From JAAYJR01 sp964545315 (lineage in GTDB: Bacteria > Bacteroidota > Bacteroidia > Bacteroidales > Prolixibacteraceae), in contig CAZJGI010000014.1 of assembly GCA_964545315.1 (NCBI GenBank), forward strand, positions 1 to 64,000: 64,000 nt of DNA, written 5' to 3'. Below the pieces are notes generated by a model that saw nothing but the letters and a program-made list of their open reading frames with translations, did not search any database and had not been told where the DNA came from. The translations under genes were made by a program, and so were the position numbers. Each line of letters opens with the position of its first letter. The stretch's first letter is position 1. Of this stretch, positions 16,387-26,081 are shown one piece after another.

Positions 16387-18309
16387 TTACTTAACCTCTT
16401 CGAAGTCAACGTCAGTAACTTCACCATCCTCTTTAGGCGCGCTTTGCCTCCCTGAATCACCGGCGCCACCCGGTTGTTGACTTTGCTGTTGGTGGGCACC
16501 TTGAGCCTGGGCAGCATTATACATCTCCTGTGATGCTGCTGAAAAGACAGTATTGAGCTCATTCATAGATGCATCAATTGCCGTTACATCTTGATTTTTA
16601 TGTGCTTCCTTCAGTTTTGCAAGTGCATCTTCTATTGGCTTTTTCTTATCAGCAGGTATTTTATCGCCATATTCCTTTAGCTGCTTTTCAGTCTGGAAGA
16701 TCAGGCTGTCAGCCTGATTTAATTTATCGGCACGTTCCTTTGCCTTTCTGTCAGCATCAGCATTTGCTTCAGCTTCCTGTTTCATCCTTTTAATTTCATC
16801 ATCTGAGAGGCCCGAAGAAGCTTCAATCCTTATAGATTGCGATTTACCTGTTGCTTTATCTTTTGCATTAACATGCAAAATACCATTTGCATCAATATCA
16901 AAAGTTACCTCAATCTGAGGGATTCCCCTTGGTGCAGGTGGTATTCCGTCAAGATGAAACCTTCCGATCGTTTTATTTCCGGCTGCCATAGGCCTTTCAC
17001 CCTGAAGTACATGAATCTCAACTGAAGGTTGATTATCTGCAGCTGTAGTAAATGTTTCAGATTTTTTTGTAGGTATTGTTGTATTTGACTCAATCAGCCT
17101 TGTCATAACTCCACCCATAGTTTCAATACCTAATGAGAGAGGGGTAACATCAAGAAGCAATACATCTTTAACCTCACCTGTGAGCACACCTCCCTGGATA
17201 GCAGCGCCTACTGCAACAACTTCATCAGGATTAACACCTTTTGACGGAGATTTACCAAAAAAATCTTTTACTTTTTCCTGGACCGCAGGTATTCTGGTTG
17301 AACCACCAACCAAAATTACCTCATCAATCTCATTGGCGGTAATGCCTGCATTCTTTAAAGCTTTCCTGCATGGTTCAATCGTTGCATTAATAAGAGAATC
17401 TGTTAATTGCTCAAATTTGGCACGTGTTAATTTTTTCACCAGGTGTTTTGGTATACCATCTACCGGCATTATATATGGCAGATTAATTTCGGTCTGAGTC
17501 GAGCTTGAAAGTTCAATTTTAGCTTTTTCAGCTGCTTCTTTAAGACGCTGCAATGCCATAGGATCCCGTTTAAGGTCAACTCCTTCATCCTTTTTAAACT
17601 CTTCTGCAAGCCATTCAATGATCATTTGATCGAAGTCGTCACCACCCAGATGAGTATCCCCATCAGTCGATTTAACCTCAAAAACGCCATCACCAAGTTC
17701 CAGAATGGAAATGTCAAAAGTACCTCCTCCCAAATCAAATACAGCAATTTTCATGTCCTTGTTCATTTTGTCAAGGCCATATGCCAGAGAGGCTGCTGTA
17801 GGCTCATTAATAATTCTCCTTACTTTTAATCCGGCAATTTCACCTGCCTCCTTAGTAGCCTGCCGTTGTGAGTCACTAAAATATGCCGGGACAGTAATGA
17901 CGGCCTCTGTAACTTCTTGCCCCAGATAATCTTCAGCTGTCTTTTTCATTTTCTGCAATACCATTGCTGAAATTTCCTGAGGAGAATATTTACGATCATC
18001 TATCTGCACACGGGGAATATCGTTCTCCCCCCGTATTACCTTGAACGGCACACGCGAAATTTCTTTGGATACCCTTTCGTATGTCTCCCCCATAAGACGC
18101 TTAATAGAATATACAGTTTTTGTCGGATTGGTAATCGCCTGTCGTTTTGCCGGATCGCCTATCTTCCTCTCTCCGTTCTCAACAAAAGCGACAACGGAAG
18201 GAGTAGTACGCTTGCCTTCGCTATTGGGGATCACAACAGGTTCATTACCTTCCATTACTGCCACACATGAATTGGTTGTTCCCAGATCGATTCCAATAAT
18301 TTTTCCCAT
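16387..18309 (-). CDS. dnaK: molecular chaperone DnaK (Hsp70)
   Basis: A 640-residue Hsp70. The N-terminal ATPase domain starts MGKIIGIDLGTTNSCVAVME, with the phosphate-2 motif AVFDLGGGTFDISIL and adenosine motif VILVGGSTRIPAVQE; the linker VLLLDVTPLSLGIETMGG and substrate-binding domain follow, then a helical lid with a Gln/Gly-rich tail ending TDVDFEEVK. It refolds proteins with DnaJ and GrpE, neither of which is in the window, so dnaK is monocistronic here with a terminator behind it. No CIRCE element was seen in the upstream region. Confidence 0.99.
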   Translation of the reverse strand: MGKIIGIDLGTTNSCVAVMEGNEPVVIPNSEGKRTTPSVVAFVENGERKIGDPAKRQAITNPTKTVYSIKRLMGETYERVSKEISRVPFKVIRGENDIPRVQIDDRKYSPQEISAMVLQKMKKTAEDYLGQEVTEAVITVPAYFSDSQRQATKEAGEIAGLKVRRIINEPTAASLAYGLDKMNKDMKIAVFDLGGGTFDISILELGDGVFEVKSTDGDTHLGGDDFDQMIIEWLAEEFKKDEGVDLKRDPMALQRLKEAAEKAKIELSSSTQTEINLPYIMPVDGIPKHLVKKLTRAKFEQLTDSLINATIEPCRKALKNAGITANEIDEVILVGGSTRIPAVQEKVKDFFGKSPSKGVNPDEVVAVGAAIQGGVLTGEVKDVLLLDVTPLSLGIETMGGVMTRLIESNTTIPTKKSETFTTAADNQPSVEIHVLQGERPMAAGNKTIGRFHLDGIPPAPRGIPQIEVTFDIDANGILHVNAKDKATGKSQSIRIEASSGLSDDEIKRMKQEAEANADADRKAKERADKLNQADSLIFQTEKQLKEYGDKIPADKKKPIEDALAKLKEAHKNQDVTAIDASMNELNTVFSAASQEMYNAAQAQGAHQQQSQQPGGAGDSGRQSAPKEDGEVTDVDFEEVK

Positions 18310-18683
18310 TTTAATTATATTTCGTTATTTTAAAATTACATTTTCATTTATGATATTAATTAATTTAATGATATGGCCTTCTGATACTTAAATTATAAAC
18401 ATACCTGTATCACCAAATTCTTTTTCTTTTTATCATCATAAATACCTTCTGGAGAATAGCAATGACTGTGCCACCATTGAATAGAGCCGGTTATGCGAAA
18501 TTATGACACAGGAAAAGGAGTTAAATAAATATTTAACTGTCAACTTCAGTGACAAAAAGGCAGAATTAAATTAATATTTTTTAGCCGGGGCAAATCAAAA
18601 AAATTCTGCAGGTATGATTGGTATTGAAAGAGTTTAAATCTTTTTTTAAATTAGGGCCCTTAAACGTGATAAACCATTATAAG
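18310..18683. other. intergenic region between divergent dnaK and DUF5009-type gene
   Basis: A 374-bp AT-rich gap holding the divergent promoters. The only structure I see is the palindrome GTTAAAT-AAAT-ATTTAAC at 18520-18537, about 150 bases upstream of the rightward gene; in such AT-rich DNA it may be chance. The open frame does extend back to an ATG at 18618, but its extra 22 residues look non-conserved. Confidence 0.4.
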
Positions 18684-19793
18684 ATGACAAAAAAAACCTT
18701 GAGGACTGAACCTGAAAAACGGTTATATTCATTAGACGCACTTCGTGGATTTGATATGTTTTGGATCACAGGTGGAGGACTCCTTGCTGTTGCAATTTCA
18801 AAAATGGCAGGGCTTGAATGGCTGGAAGCACAAATGCATCATGCGGAATGGGACGGATTCAGGTTTTATGACCTTATTTTCCCCCTCTTTATGTTTATTT
18901 CAGGCGTAGCAATACCTTTTTCAATCGGATCAAAAATAAAAAGAAATATCCCATCCAGGAAAATTATCAGAAAAGTATTCTTCAGACTGATTGCATTGAT
19001 TATCCTGGGCATTATCTATAACGGAGCTTTTAAAAATGGCTTTGCCGAGGCAAGAATAGCAAGTGTATTGGGACAAATAGGCATTGCCTATTTTTTTGCC
19101 TCTCTTATTTATATATATTTCAAATCCTTACCAAGCCTTATAATTTGGCTGGGTTCAATCCTGACAGTAATTGGTATAATCCAGTTATTAATTCCCGTTC
19201 CCGGAGTCGGGGCTGGTATATTGACTCCTGAAGGATGCATTAACGGGTATATCGACAGGATGTTATTGCCGGGAAGGCTTTATGGAAAAGTATTCGATCC
19301 GGAAGGGATATTATGCAGCATATCAGCAACCGGCATCACTCTTATGGGTACTATAGCAGGTACAATCCTGAAAATTAAGTATCAAACCGGACTACAAAAA
19401 ATTGGCTGGCTTATAATTGCAGGAACTGCATCTGTTATTCTTGCACTTATATTTTCAACTTTTTATCCGGTCATTAAAAGTTGTTGGACTTCAACATTTA
19501 ACCTGCTTGCCGGAGGGATCAGCTTTTATCTGCTGTCTGTTTTTTATCTTGTTATTGACCATTGGGGATTCAAATGGTGGGCATTTTATTTTCGCATCAT
19601 TGGGATAAATTCCATTTTTATTTATCTCTTTACCAGGATAGTTGACACAAAAGCAATAGCTGCTTTTTTCTTTGGCTGGATCATTAATATGGCAGGAGAC
19701 ACCGGCGAAATAATTCTTTTTACAGGTAACCTGATAATTATTTGGATTCTTCTTTACTATATGTATAAGAAGAATATATTCTTCAGGGTGTAA
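18684..19793 (+). CDS. DUF5009 / heparan-alpha-glucosaminide N-acetyltransferase-like membrane acyltransferase
   Basis: A 369-residue protein, starting from MTKKTLRT, with about ten hydrophobic segments. The opening RLYSLDALRGFDMFWI (13-28) is the hallmark of the COG4299/HGSNAT-like family, multi-pass proteins thought to carry acetyl or acyl groups across the inner membrane. LIFPLFMFISGVAIPFSI, in the next segment, is also typical. An upstream ATG at 18618 would add 22 residues of less conserved sequence and is less likely. The substrate is unknown. It ends 6 bp from the convergent outer-membrane protein gene. Confidence 0.85.
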   Translation: MTKKTLRTEPEKRLYSLDALRGFDMFWITGGGLLAVAISKMAGLEWLEAQMHHAEWDGFRFYDLIFPLFMFISGVAIPFSIGSKIKRNIPSRKIIRKVFFRLIALIILGIIYNGAFKNGFAEARIASVLGQIGIAYFFASLIYIYFKSLPSLIIWLGSILTVIGIIQLLIPVPGVGAGILTPEGCINGYIDRMLLPGRLYGKVFDPEGILCSISATGITLMGTIAGTILKIKYQTGLQKIGWLIIAGTASVILALIFSTFYPVIKSCWTSTFNLLAGGISFYLLSVFYLVIDHWGFKWWAFYFRIIGINSIFIYLFTRIVDTKAIAAFFFGWIINMAGDTGEIILFTGNLIIIWILLYYMYKKNIFFRV

Positions 19794-19799
19794 ATTACA

Positions 19800-21098
19800 T
19801 TAATACCTGCTTCTGTATATTGAAACAGAGAATTGAGGACCAGGTACCACAAATTGTGCAACCGGTGCAATGCGAAGGGCCATTTCTGCTTCCAGCCTCC
19901 ATCGTGAATTTATCTGGGAGAAATATTCCAAATAGGGAATAAAACTGTGCCGTACAGGTTCAAAATCATCTATGTCATTGATAATAAAACCAGGTAAATA
20001 TCTAATCCCAAAATTAAACTCAGATTTTAAGTTATGATAATATGTCCACCCCAAATCTGTTTCTAATAAAAACCAGTCGTGATGCTTATATCTGTTATAA
20101 CTAATACCGGCACTCAGATTGCGGTTCCAATCTAAATTGCAATATTTAAGTTTTTCAAACCTGGCATATCCACCGTATATAAAATCAGGCTCACGGTTAT
20201 AATAGTTAAAGAATGGCCCAAACTCAAATCTCGTACCCCGGTATCTGGGTTTAAACTCTGTAATATCCCAATAATGACTTAATCCGGTGGGTATTTCAAG
20301 AAGCATTTTCCAGTTTAGAAATTCCCCAAGCTCTTTAGTTTCCGTTTCACTTTCATGTGATGCCAAGGGTTCCCGATGGTTTTTGATCTTTGCTATCTCC
20401 CTGCTCAACATTATTATTTCACTCTCAGAGAAAAGGCGCTTTGGATAAAATTTTCTTAGCAGTCCTGCAGCCGTAACATAGTGGTTGATATTATTCAGCC
20501 TTCCGAGGCCCCAACCGGCTTTTGCCTGTAATCCTATCCTGAATTTATTAACCATTGATTTTTCATTATGATCGCTCACAACCTGATTTGTGTCACTAAT
20601 TATTCCTTCAGCATCCTGCCGGAAATAACTAAATCTTCCCTGACCGGTAACACTTACGAGTGTATAATTTTTTCTGTCATAATAAAAACGATTAACATAT
20701 CCTCCGGAAAAGATTCCTTTGAGTCCAAGAACTTTATGGTTCGCCCTGTATTCATAAACAGAGGAACTGTCCCTAAAATTACCCTGTCCTGTAAATGGAC
20801 CCGCTTCGAAACTATAATACCATTCCTCCTGTTTAAATGATAAAATATTCCAGTTATAGTAAGCTATTCCCAGTTGCGCCGAATTGTATGTAAGTTCTTC
20901 AAAATTATAGGATACTGAAGAATATTCTTCCTCTCTTTCGATGTTACCGTTATAAATAAAACCGGTATTCAGTTCCTGCTTCTGAAAAATAAAAATTTCA
21001 GACGTGTCGGCTTTATAGTTAGAAAAAACTGACAAGGGTAATATTAAACAGACTAAAAAATTCAGAATGTATAATATCTTTACATTAATTAAATTCAT
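19800..21098 (-). CDS. predicted outer-membrane beta-barrel protein, function unknown
   Basis: About 432 residues from the preferred start (MNLINVK at 21098); an ATG at 21122 would add eight. A signal peptide (ILYILNFLVCLILPLSVFS) is followed by a protein rich in alternating aromatic/polar stretches (YNSAQLGIAYYNWNIL, YCNLDWNRNLSAGISYNRYK) that look like amphipathic beta strands, ending FVVPGPQFSVSIYRSRY. No plug or enzyme motif is visible. I do not recognise the family; a barrel is inferred from strand pattern only. Its promoter region is shared with panB. Confidence 0.7.
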   Translation of the reverse strand: MNLINVKILYILNFLVCLILPLSVFSNYKADTSEIFIFQKQELNTGFIYNGNIEREEEYSSVSYNFEELTYNSAQLGIAYYNWNILSFKQEEWYYSFEAGPFTGQGNFRDSSSVYEYRANHKVLGLKGIFSGGYVNRFYYDRKNYTLVSVTGQGRFSYFRQDAEGIISDTNQVVSDHNEKSMVNKFRIGLQAKAGWGLGRLNNINHYVTAAGLLRKFYPKRLFSESEIIMLSREIAKIKNHREPLASHESETETKELGEFLNWKMLLEIPTGLSHYWDITEFKPRYRGTRFEFGPFFNYYNREPDFIYGGYARFEKLKYCNLDWNRNLSAGISYNRYKHHDWFLLETDLGWTYYHNLKSEFNFGIRYLPGFIINDIDDFEPVRHSFIPYLEYFSQINSRWRLEAEMALRIAPVAQFVVPGPQFSVSIYRSRY

Positions 21099-21200
21099 AT
21101 ACGTAAAAATAGAATATGACAAAATAACTATTCTTTCTTCAAATAAAGGTTTATTTTATGCCAAATTTTATTTAAAAGATTTTAAGGTAGCCATTTACAA

Positions 21201-21232
21201 TTTGTGTGAAAAAAAACCTTTGCTAACTTTAC
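21201..21232 (+). promoter_or_regulatory. promoter of panB
   Basis: TTTG at 21201-21204, 19 nt, then TAACTTTAC at 21224-21232, a one-base deviation from TAnnTTTG. The ATG at 21256 lies 24 bases downstream, which supports that start over the far-upstream 21067 ATG. Confidence 0.6.
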
Positions 21233-21255
21233 AAGATAATTTTAGATATAAAAAC

Positions 21256-22071
21256 ATGTCAGTACAAAGTGAGATAAAAAAAATAACAACACACCGTCTT
21301 TCAGAGATGAAGCTCAGGGGTGAAAAAATAGCTATGCTGACAGCATACGATTACAGTATGGCAAGTCTTGTGGATGAAGCGGGCATAGACATAGTTTTAG
21401 TGGGGGATTCGGCCTCAAATGTAATGGCCGGAAATGAGACGACCCTTCCGATCACATTAAATCAGATGATCTATCATGGTGCATCAGTGGTCAAGGGGGT
21501 AAAACGTGCATTGGTTGTTGTTGACCTGCCATTTGGCACATACCAGGGTAACTCCCGGGGAGCTTTGGCCTCGGCAATAAGGATAATGAAGGAAACAGCG
21601 GCAGATGCAGTAAAACTGGAAGGAGGATCAGAAGTTATAGAATCAGTACACAGGATAATATCAGCAGGTATACCTGTTATGGGGCACCTTGGGTTGATGC
21701 CTCAGTCAATACACAAATTTGGCACCTATACAGTCAGGGCGCAAGAAGAAGAGGAGGCAAAAAAACTAATTAGCGATGCGAAATTGCTGGAACAGGCAGG
21801 TTGTTTTGCTATTGTCCTGGAAAAAATCCCGGCCAAACTGGGAAAACAGGTTGCGGGGGAACTAAAAATACCAGTAATTGGCATTGGTGCCGGATCCGGA
21901 GTTGACGGGCAGGTACTTGTTATTCACGACATGTTAGGGATAACCCAGCAGTTTTCACCCAGGTTTCTAAGAAGATATCATAATATTGCCGCTGAAATTA
22001 AGGGAGCAGTAGAAAATTATATAAAAGATGTCAAATCACTTGATTTTCCCAACGAAAAAGAACAGTACTAA
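21256..22071 (+). CDS. panB: 3-methyl-2-oxobutanoate hydroxymethyltransferase
   Basis: PanB makes ketopantoate from alpha-ketoisovalerate and 5,10-methylene-THF, the first committed step to pantothenate and CoA. The protein starts MSVQSEIKKITTHRLSEMK and shows IAMLTAYDYSMASLVDEAG, LVGDSASNVMAG (metal-binding Asp), VKLEGG, PVMGHLGLMPQSIHKFG and IGIGAGSGVDGQVLVIHDMLG, all standard. Length 271 is normal. The frame is open upstream to 21067 but those 63 residues are not family-like and overlap the promoter. No panC/panE partner is adjacent; coaD, the next-but-one step in CoA synthesis visible here, is at 36.5 kb. Confidence 0.97.
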   Translation: MSVQSEIKKITTHRLSEMKLRGEKIAMLTAYDYSMASLVDEAGIDIVLVGDSASNVMAGNETTLPITLNQMIYHGASVVKGVKRALVVVDLPFGTYQGNSRGALASAIRIMKETAADAVKLEGGSEVIESVHRIISAGIPVMGHLGLMPQSIHKFGTYTVRAQEEEEAKKLISDAKLLEQAGCFAIVLEKIPAKLGKQVAGELKIPVIGIGAGSGVDGQVLVIHDMLGITQQFSPRFLRRYHNIAAEIKGAVENYIKDVKSLDFPNEKEQY

Positions 22072-22088
22072 AAATTCCGGACCCCATT

Positions 22089-22799
22089 GTGCAGATAATA
22101 TACGAAGATAATCATATTATAGCTGTTAATAAGGCATGCGGTGAATTGGTACAATCAGATATTACCGATGAAAGTACCATTGTTGATGAATTAAAAGAAT
22201 ACATTAAAATTAAATACAACAAACCCGGAAATGTATTCTTAGGCCTTCCCCACCGCCTTGACCGCCCCACAAGTGGTATTGTACTGCTTGCCAAAACAGG
22301 TAAAGCCCTGGAAAGACTTAATAAAATGTTCTCCAAAAGGGGAGATATCCAAAAAACATACTGGGCAGTTGTCGATAAAAGGCCCTTAAAGCACTCCGAT
22401 ACATTAGAACATTATCTCAGAAAAAACAAAGAAAAAAATAAAAGCTATGCTTATAATAATCCTGTTACGGGATCAAAATATGCCCGACTCACATACCGTC
22501 ATGTAGCAAGTCTTGAAAAGTATTTCCTGCTTGAAATTGACCTGTTTACAGGAAGGCATCATCAGATCAGGGTACAACTGGGAACTCTGAACCTTAAGAT
22601 TAAAGGTGATGTTAAGTATGGCTTTCCACGTCCTAACGATGATAAAGGGATTCATCTTCATGCCCGGAAACTGGAATTTATCCATCCGGTGAAAAGAAAT
22701 CTGATAACAATAATAGCCGATCCTCCTGAAGATACTATATGGAATGAATTCATGAAACTGTTCATAAATAACAAGTTCAGCCCAGTGAGTCCGGTTTGA
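22089..22799 (+). CDS. RluA-family pseudouridine synthase
   Basis: A 236-residue RNA pseudouridine synthase. The catalytic motif PHRLDRPTSGIVLLAK is at 54-69 with nucleophile D58, followed by KTYWAVVD and the RluA-type FTGRHHQIRVQLG segment. There is no S4 domain, so it belongs to the short RluA/RluC-like branch (YqcB/TruC-like); which rRNA or tRNA position is modified cannot be told. It follows panB by 17 bp and its 3' end overlaps the convergent cdd by 23 bases. Confidence 0.9.
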   Translation: MQIIYEDNHIIAVNKACGELVQSDITDESTIVDELKEYIKIKYNKPGNVFLGLPHRLDRPTSGIVLLAKTGKALERLNKMFSKRGDIQKTYWAVVDKRPLKHSDTLEHYLRKNKEKNKSYAYNNPVTGSKYARLTYRHVASLEKYFLLEIDLFTGRHHQIRVQLGTLNLKIKGDVKYGFPRPNDDKGIHLHARKLEFIHPVKRNLITIIADPPEDTIWNEFMKLFINNKFSPVSPV

Positions 22800-23259
22800 A
22801 TGGATACGGTAACAAATTTTCTATTCCGTCAAAAACCTGAATCTTATTTCTTCCTTCCAGAATAATCCTTACAGGCTGGTTGAATCTGACTTCAGCCTCC
22901 AGTAACGCCTGCCTGCATGATCCACAGGGCTTAACAGGTTCATCAGTAATCCCGTGACCATTGGAAGCAGTTATAGCTATAGCTTTGACAGGGACATCCT
23001 TGTATTGGGAATTTGCATAAAAAAGAGCCACCCTCTCGGCACAGAGACCACATGAAAAGGCCGCATTCTCCTGATTATTGCCTGTAATAACCTCATTATT
23101 GGCTAACAACACTGCCGAACCAACATAAAAATTTGAATATGGGGCATATGCATTTAATGCCGCTTCCCTCGAAGCCATTACCAACCTCTGTTCATTAGCA
23201 GGCAAATCCCAAATTGTCGTATATTCATATACAACAATCCTTTTTTCTATCGTTCGCAT
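22777..23259 (-). CDS. cdd: cytidine deaminase
   Basis: A 160-residue zinc deaminase converting cytidine/deoxycytidine to uridine/deoxyuridine for pyrimidine salvage. The zinc site is CAE (C73, with E75 as proton shuttle) and PCGSC (C112, C115); NAYAPYSNFYVGSAVL (36-51) and ENAAFSCGLCAERVAL are typical of the homotetrameric small type. The overlap with the convergent pseudouridine synthase gene is 23 bp. Confidence 0.95.
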   Translation of the reverse strand: MRTIEKRIVVYEYTTIWDLPANEQRLVMASREAALNAYAPYSNFYVGSAVLLANNEVITGNNQENAAFSCGLCAERVALFYANSQYKDVPVKAIAITASNGHGITDEPVKPCGSCRQALLEAEVRFNQPVRIILEGRNKIQVFDGIENLLPYPFKPDSLG

Positions 23260-23570
23260 TTAAATGGTTTTAAATATAGGTGCAAGTTTATACAATTAAT
23301 CATTCAGACAGATATTTTAAGACAACAATCTGATTAATTCACGACAATATGTTAATAAATAATTCAGGATTATTAGAAACCCTAAAAACAAGAAATTATA
23401 TTTAGCTGTTTTTTCCGAAAAGTTAAACGAAGCTTATATGAGGCTTCTAATTAATAATATTTTACCGTACTTATCCCGGTTATAAAATTGAAAGAGAAGA
23501 GAATTTTTAGTATAAACGGAATCAGGATATTTCCAGGTAATCGGAAATTTTAAATAAAAATTTCAACTTA
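23260..23570. other. intergenic region upstream of the GH73 gene
   Basis: A 311-bp AT-rich gap between the divergent cdd and GH73-LysM genes. It contains a perfect hairpin GAAATTTT-AAATA-AAAATTTC at 23544-23564, ending 6 bases before the GH73 ATG, and a weaker GAAGC/GCTTC pairing further upstream. No small gene is supported. Confidence 0.4.
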
Positions 23571-24503
23571 ATGAAACGCATAATAATTTTAATTTTTTAT
23601 TTTTCATATACCGGTAATCTGTTTTGCCAACAAAGTTATCAGGACTATATAAATAAATATCAGATGCTTGCGATCGATGAGATGGGTAGAAGCGGAATTC
23701 CTGCAAGTATAAAGATGGCTCAGGCATGCCTTGAATCAGCTTACGGGCAAAGCGAACTGGCTAAAAAATCCAACAACCATTTCGGCATTAAATGTAAAAG
23801 TTACTGGACAGGACAAAAAGTTTACTACGATGATGACCACAAAAATGAATGTTTCAGAAAATATAAATCGGTGGAGGATTCTTATATCGATCACAGCAAT
23901 TTTTTAATGGCTAATCCCCGATATGCATTTCTGTTTACATTACGTCCGGATGATTACAAAGGATGGGCACAGGGACTTAAACAGGCCGGATATGCAACTG
24001 CAAGGCATTACGATAAAAGCCTTATTGAAATTATTGAAAAACATAAACTTTACAGGCTTGACCATAAAGAATCTTTCTCCCCCCTGGAAGTTTATGAACA
24101 ACAACAGATTGATAATCCCGGTATATCAAACAGAGTGACAATCAATCCTTTTAAATCACATAAAATAATTAATCTCAACAGCCTGGATGCAGTAATAGCA
24201 AGAAATGGGGATACTTATGAAATTATAGCTCAGGAATTAGGACTTGATCCATGGGAATTATATCGTTTCAATGACCGTAGCAATGGTTATAAACCCCAAC
24301 CTGAAGAAGTGGTGTATATTCAATCCAAAAAGAATAAGGCAGCAAAAAAACATCAAACTCATACAGTCAGTGAAAATGAGACAATGCACTATATTTCACA
24401 ACTCTATGGAGTAAAATTAAAACCATTGTTAAGAAGAAATAAAATGTATCCGGGACAGGAACCAAAATCCGGTGAAGTCATTTTTCTGAGAAAGAAAAAA
24501 TAA
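23571..24503 (+). CDS. secreted peptidoglycan hydrolase: GH73 glucosaminidase plus two LysM domains
   Basis: A 310-residue exported protein. A signal peptide (about 1-20, ending LFCQ-Q) precedes a mannosyl-glycoprotein endo-beta-N-acetylglucosaminidase-like (GH73) domain at about 22-160, with catalytic glutamate E55 in QACLESAYGQSELA and the family's NNHFGIKC (68-75) and YATARHYDKSL segment. Two LysM-like repeats follow: VIARNGDTYEIIAQELGLDP near 205-225 and HTVSENETMHYISQLYGVK near 265-283. Cleavage of N-acetylglucosamine bonds in peptidoglycan, for wall growth or division, is expected. The DUF2459 gene follows 26 bp later. Confidence 0.92.
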   Translation: MKRIIILIFYFSYTGNLFCQQSYQDYINKYQMLAIDEMGRSGIPASIKMAQACLESAYGQSELAKKSNNHFGIKCKSYWTGQKVYYDDDHKNECFRKYKSVEDSYIDHSNFLMANPRYAFLFTLRPDDYKGWAQGLKQAGYATARHYDKSLIEIIEKHKLYRLDHKESFSPLEVYEQQQIDNPGISNRVTINPFKSHKIINLNSLDAVIARNGDTYEIIAQELGLDPWELYRFNDRSNGYKPQPEEVVYIQSKKNKAAKKHQTHTVSENETMHYISQLYGVKLKPLLRRNKMYPGQEPKSGEVIFLRKKK

Positions 24504-24529
24504 GTATCTTAATACTAAATTATGCTGTT

Positions 24530-25195
24530 ATGCCATTAAAAATTTTATATCGGATGGCAAAACTCCTTAAAAATATTATAACTGCAGTAATATTTTTAAT
24601 TATTACTTATCTGATTTTCGCAGTATTGCTTTCTGTTTTGCCGACACACACCGAAACGGAGTCCTGCCTGGTTGATAAGGAAATATACATAACCACAAAC
24701 GGGGTACATCTGGACATAATAATTCCCTCAGAGAATATTGAATATCATCTGCTGACAAAAATGGACATTTCAGATAATGCGGGATTTATAGGATTTGGTT
24801 GGGGAGATAAGGAATTTTATATAAAAACTCCATACTGGTCAGACCTGAAATTCAATATAGCTTTCAATGCACTTTTTCTTAAAAGTCAATCTGCAATGCA
24901 TATTACATATTATACATCCGAATATTACAAATGGAAAAAAATTTTAATATGCCGTGAACAACTTGTCAAACTTACCAATTACATTGAAAACTCCTTCAAA
25001 ACGGATGAATACGGACAGTTTATCAGGCTTAGCTTTCCCGGATATACTGACCATGACACTTTCTATGAAGGTAAGAACAGCTTCTCCTTATTCAGAACTT
25101 GTAACGTATGGGTAAGCAACGGATTAAAAGAAGCTGGTATAAAAACTTCTGTATGGTCACCTTTTGATTTTGGAGTGTTATATCATCTTGAATAA
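24530..25195 (+). CDS. DUF2459 (TIGR02117) family membrane-anchored protein
   Basis: A 221-residue protein with one N-terminal membrane segment (IITAVIFLIITYLIFAVLLS) and a periplasmic domain carrying family landmarks: IYITTNGVHLDIIIP, IGFGWGDKEFYIKTP and, near the end, RTCNVWVSNGLKEAG. The conserved H and C residues of this family suggest an NlpC/P60-like papain fold by inference, but no activity is established. A later ATG at 24554 (MAKLLKN) may be the true start. It follows the GH73 gene. Confidence 0.8.
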   Translation: MPLKILYRMAKLLKNIITAVIFLIITYLIFAVLLSVLPTHTETESCLVDKEIYITTNGVHLDIIIPSENIEYHLLTKMDISDNAGFIGFGWGDKEFYIKTPYWSDLKFNIAFNALFLKSQSAMHITYYTSEYYKWKKILICREQLVKLTNYIENSFKTDEYGQFIRLSFPGYTDHDTFYEGKNSFSLFRTCNVWVSNGLKEAGIKTSVWSPFDFGVLYHLE

Positions 25196-25285
25196 TATAC
25201 CGGAAGACAATGCATTAAATTTATAATTACTTTGCTAAATCTTTGGTATCCTTTCCAGGGCTTCTAAAGTTTAGAAAATATATAA

Positions 25286-26059
25286 CTAATTCGACCTATC
25301 TTTTAATACAAGAATACCATCCTCGACTTCCCTCATTGTAAATCCGTAAATTCTCCTTATCCGTCCCAGTTGTTCATTATTCGATACTCCTGAGGGAATA
25401 TTCAACCTTTTTTTCAGTTCAGTTGCTGAAATGCCGTGGATAGCAGCAAGTTCACCTATTGTATTGTAGCCTTTAATGTCCAGCAATCTTTCTTCCTGGT
25501 GGTTCTGATGGTCATCTGTCTCTTGCTGGATTACATGATTATCGGTCTGTTTGGGTATATCTGACTTGTCGGGTTCCACATGAATTGATATTTCCACATC
25601 CTTTTCGGAAAAACCTGTTGTCATTTCTTCCTGATATTTCAAAGGCCAGAATCCCTCACCCTGGCCGCGTATTGGAGCGCCTGTCCGGGGATTTAACAGA
25701 AAAGGGAAAGCGGCAAAAACACAGCTTAAAATTATTGTCGCCCCAACAACACTATACCTCCATTTCCTTAAGGGCAAAAGCCGTTTTATGAGACATATAA
25801 CTAAAGTCCAGTGAAAGACAATGTGTAATACAAGCATTATAAGCAATAATATCCCAAGGATCAGATGTATATATCCCCATTCATGACGATCCATGCCCAG
25901 GCATGTAAGGTCAACATTTCTTCCGTATTTTTCCCAACGTTCAGAACCGGGAATAAGCACATAACGAATAATGAAACCGATAACTGCCAAAGCGACCATC
26001 ACCAGAAACATAATTATATCAATAGTTATATTTACCTTTTGACGAGTTACCGGTTTCAT
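25286..26059 (-). CDS. DUF4405 membrane protein with C-terminal helix-turn-helix-like domain
   Basis: A 257-residue protein with four predicted membrane segments in the first 145 residues. DRHEWGYIHLILGILLLIMLVLHIVFHWT has the paired histidines of DUF4405/cytochrome b561-type haem-binding helices. After a charged linker (about 150-195), residues 196-257 form a small soluble domain (YNTIGELAAIHGISATELKKR ... LGRIRRIYGFTMREVED), which resembles C-terminal modules seen in some 4Fe-4S and DUF4405 proteins. It is 22 bp downstream of the flavoprotein gene, so an electron-transfer pair is a fair inference. The haem ligands are predicted only. Confidence 0.75.
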   Translation of the reverse strand: MKPVTRQKVNITIDIIMFLVMVALAVIGFIIRYVLIPGSERWEKYGRNVDLTCLGMDRHEWGYIHLILGILLLIMLVLHIVFHWTLVICLIKRLLPLRKWRYSVVGATIILSCVFAAFPFLLNPRTGAPIRGQGEGFWPLKYQEEMTTGFSEKDVEISIHVEPDKSDIPKQTDNHVIQQETDDHQNHQEERLLDIKGYNTIGELAAIHGISATELKKRLNIPSGVSNNEQLGRIRRIYGFTMREVEDGILVLKDRSN

Positions 26060-26081
26060 AGAATTCTTATTTATAATTTTT

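Noticed and set aside
18520..18537. GTTAAAT/ATTTAAC palindrome as an operator
   Set aside because: Seven-base AT-rich arms are likely by chance here; noted only in the intergenic entry.
21067..21255. N-terminal extension of panB (63 residues)
   Set aside because: Not similar to the PanB family and overlaps the promoter and the opposite gene start.
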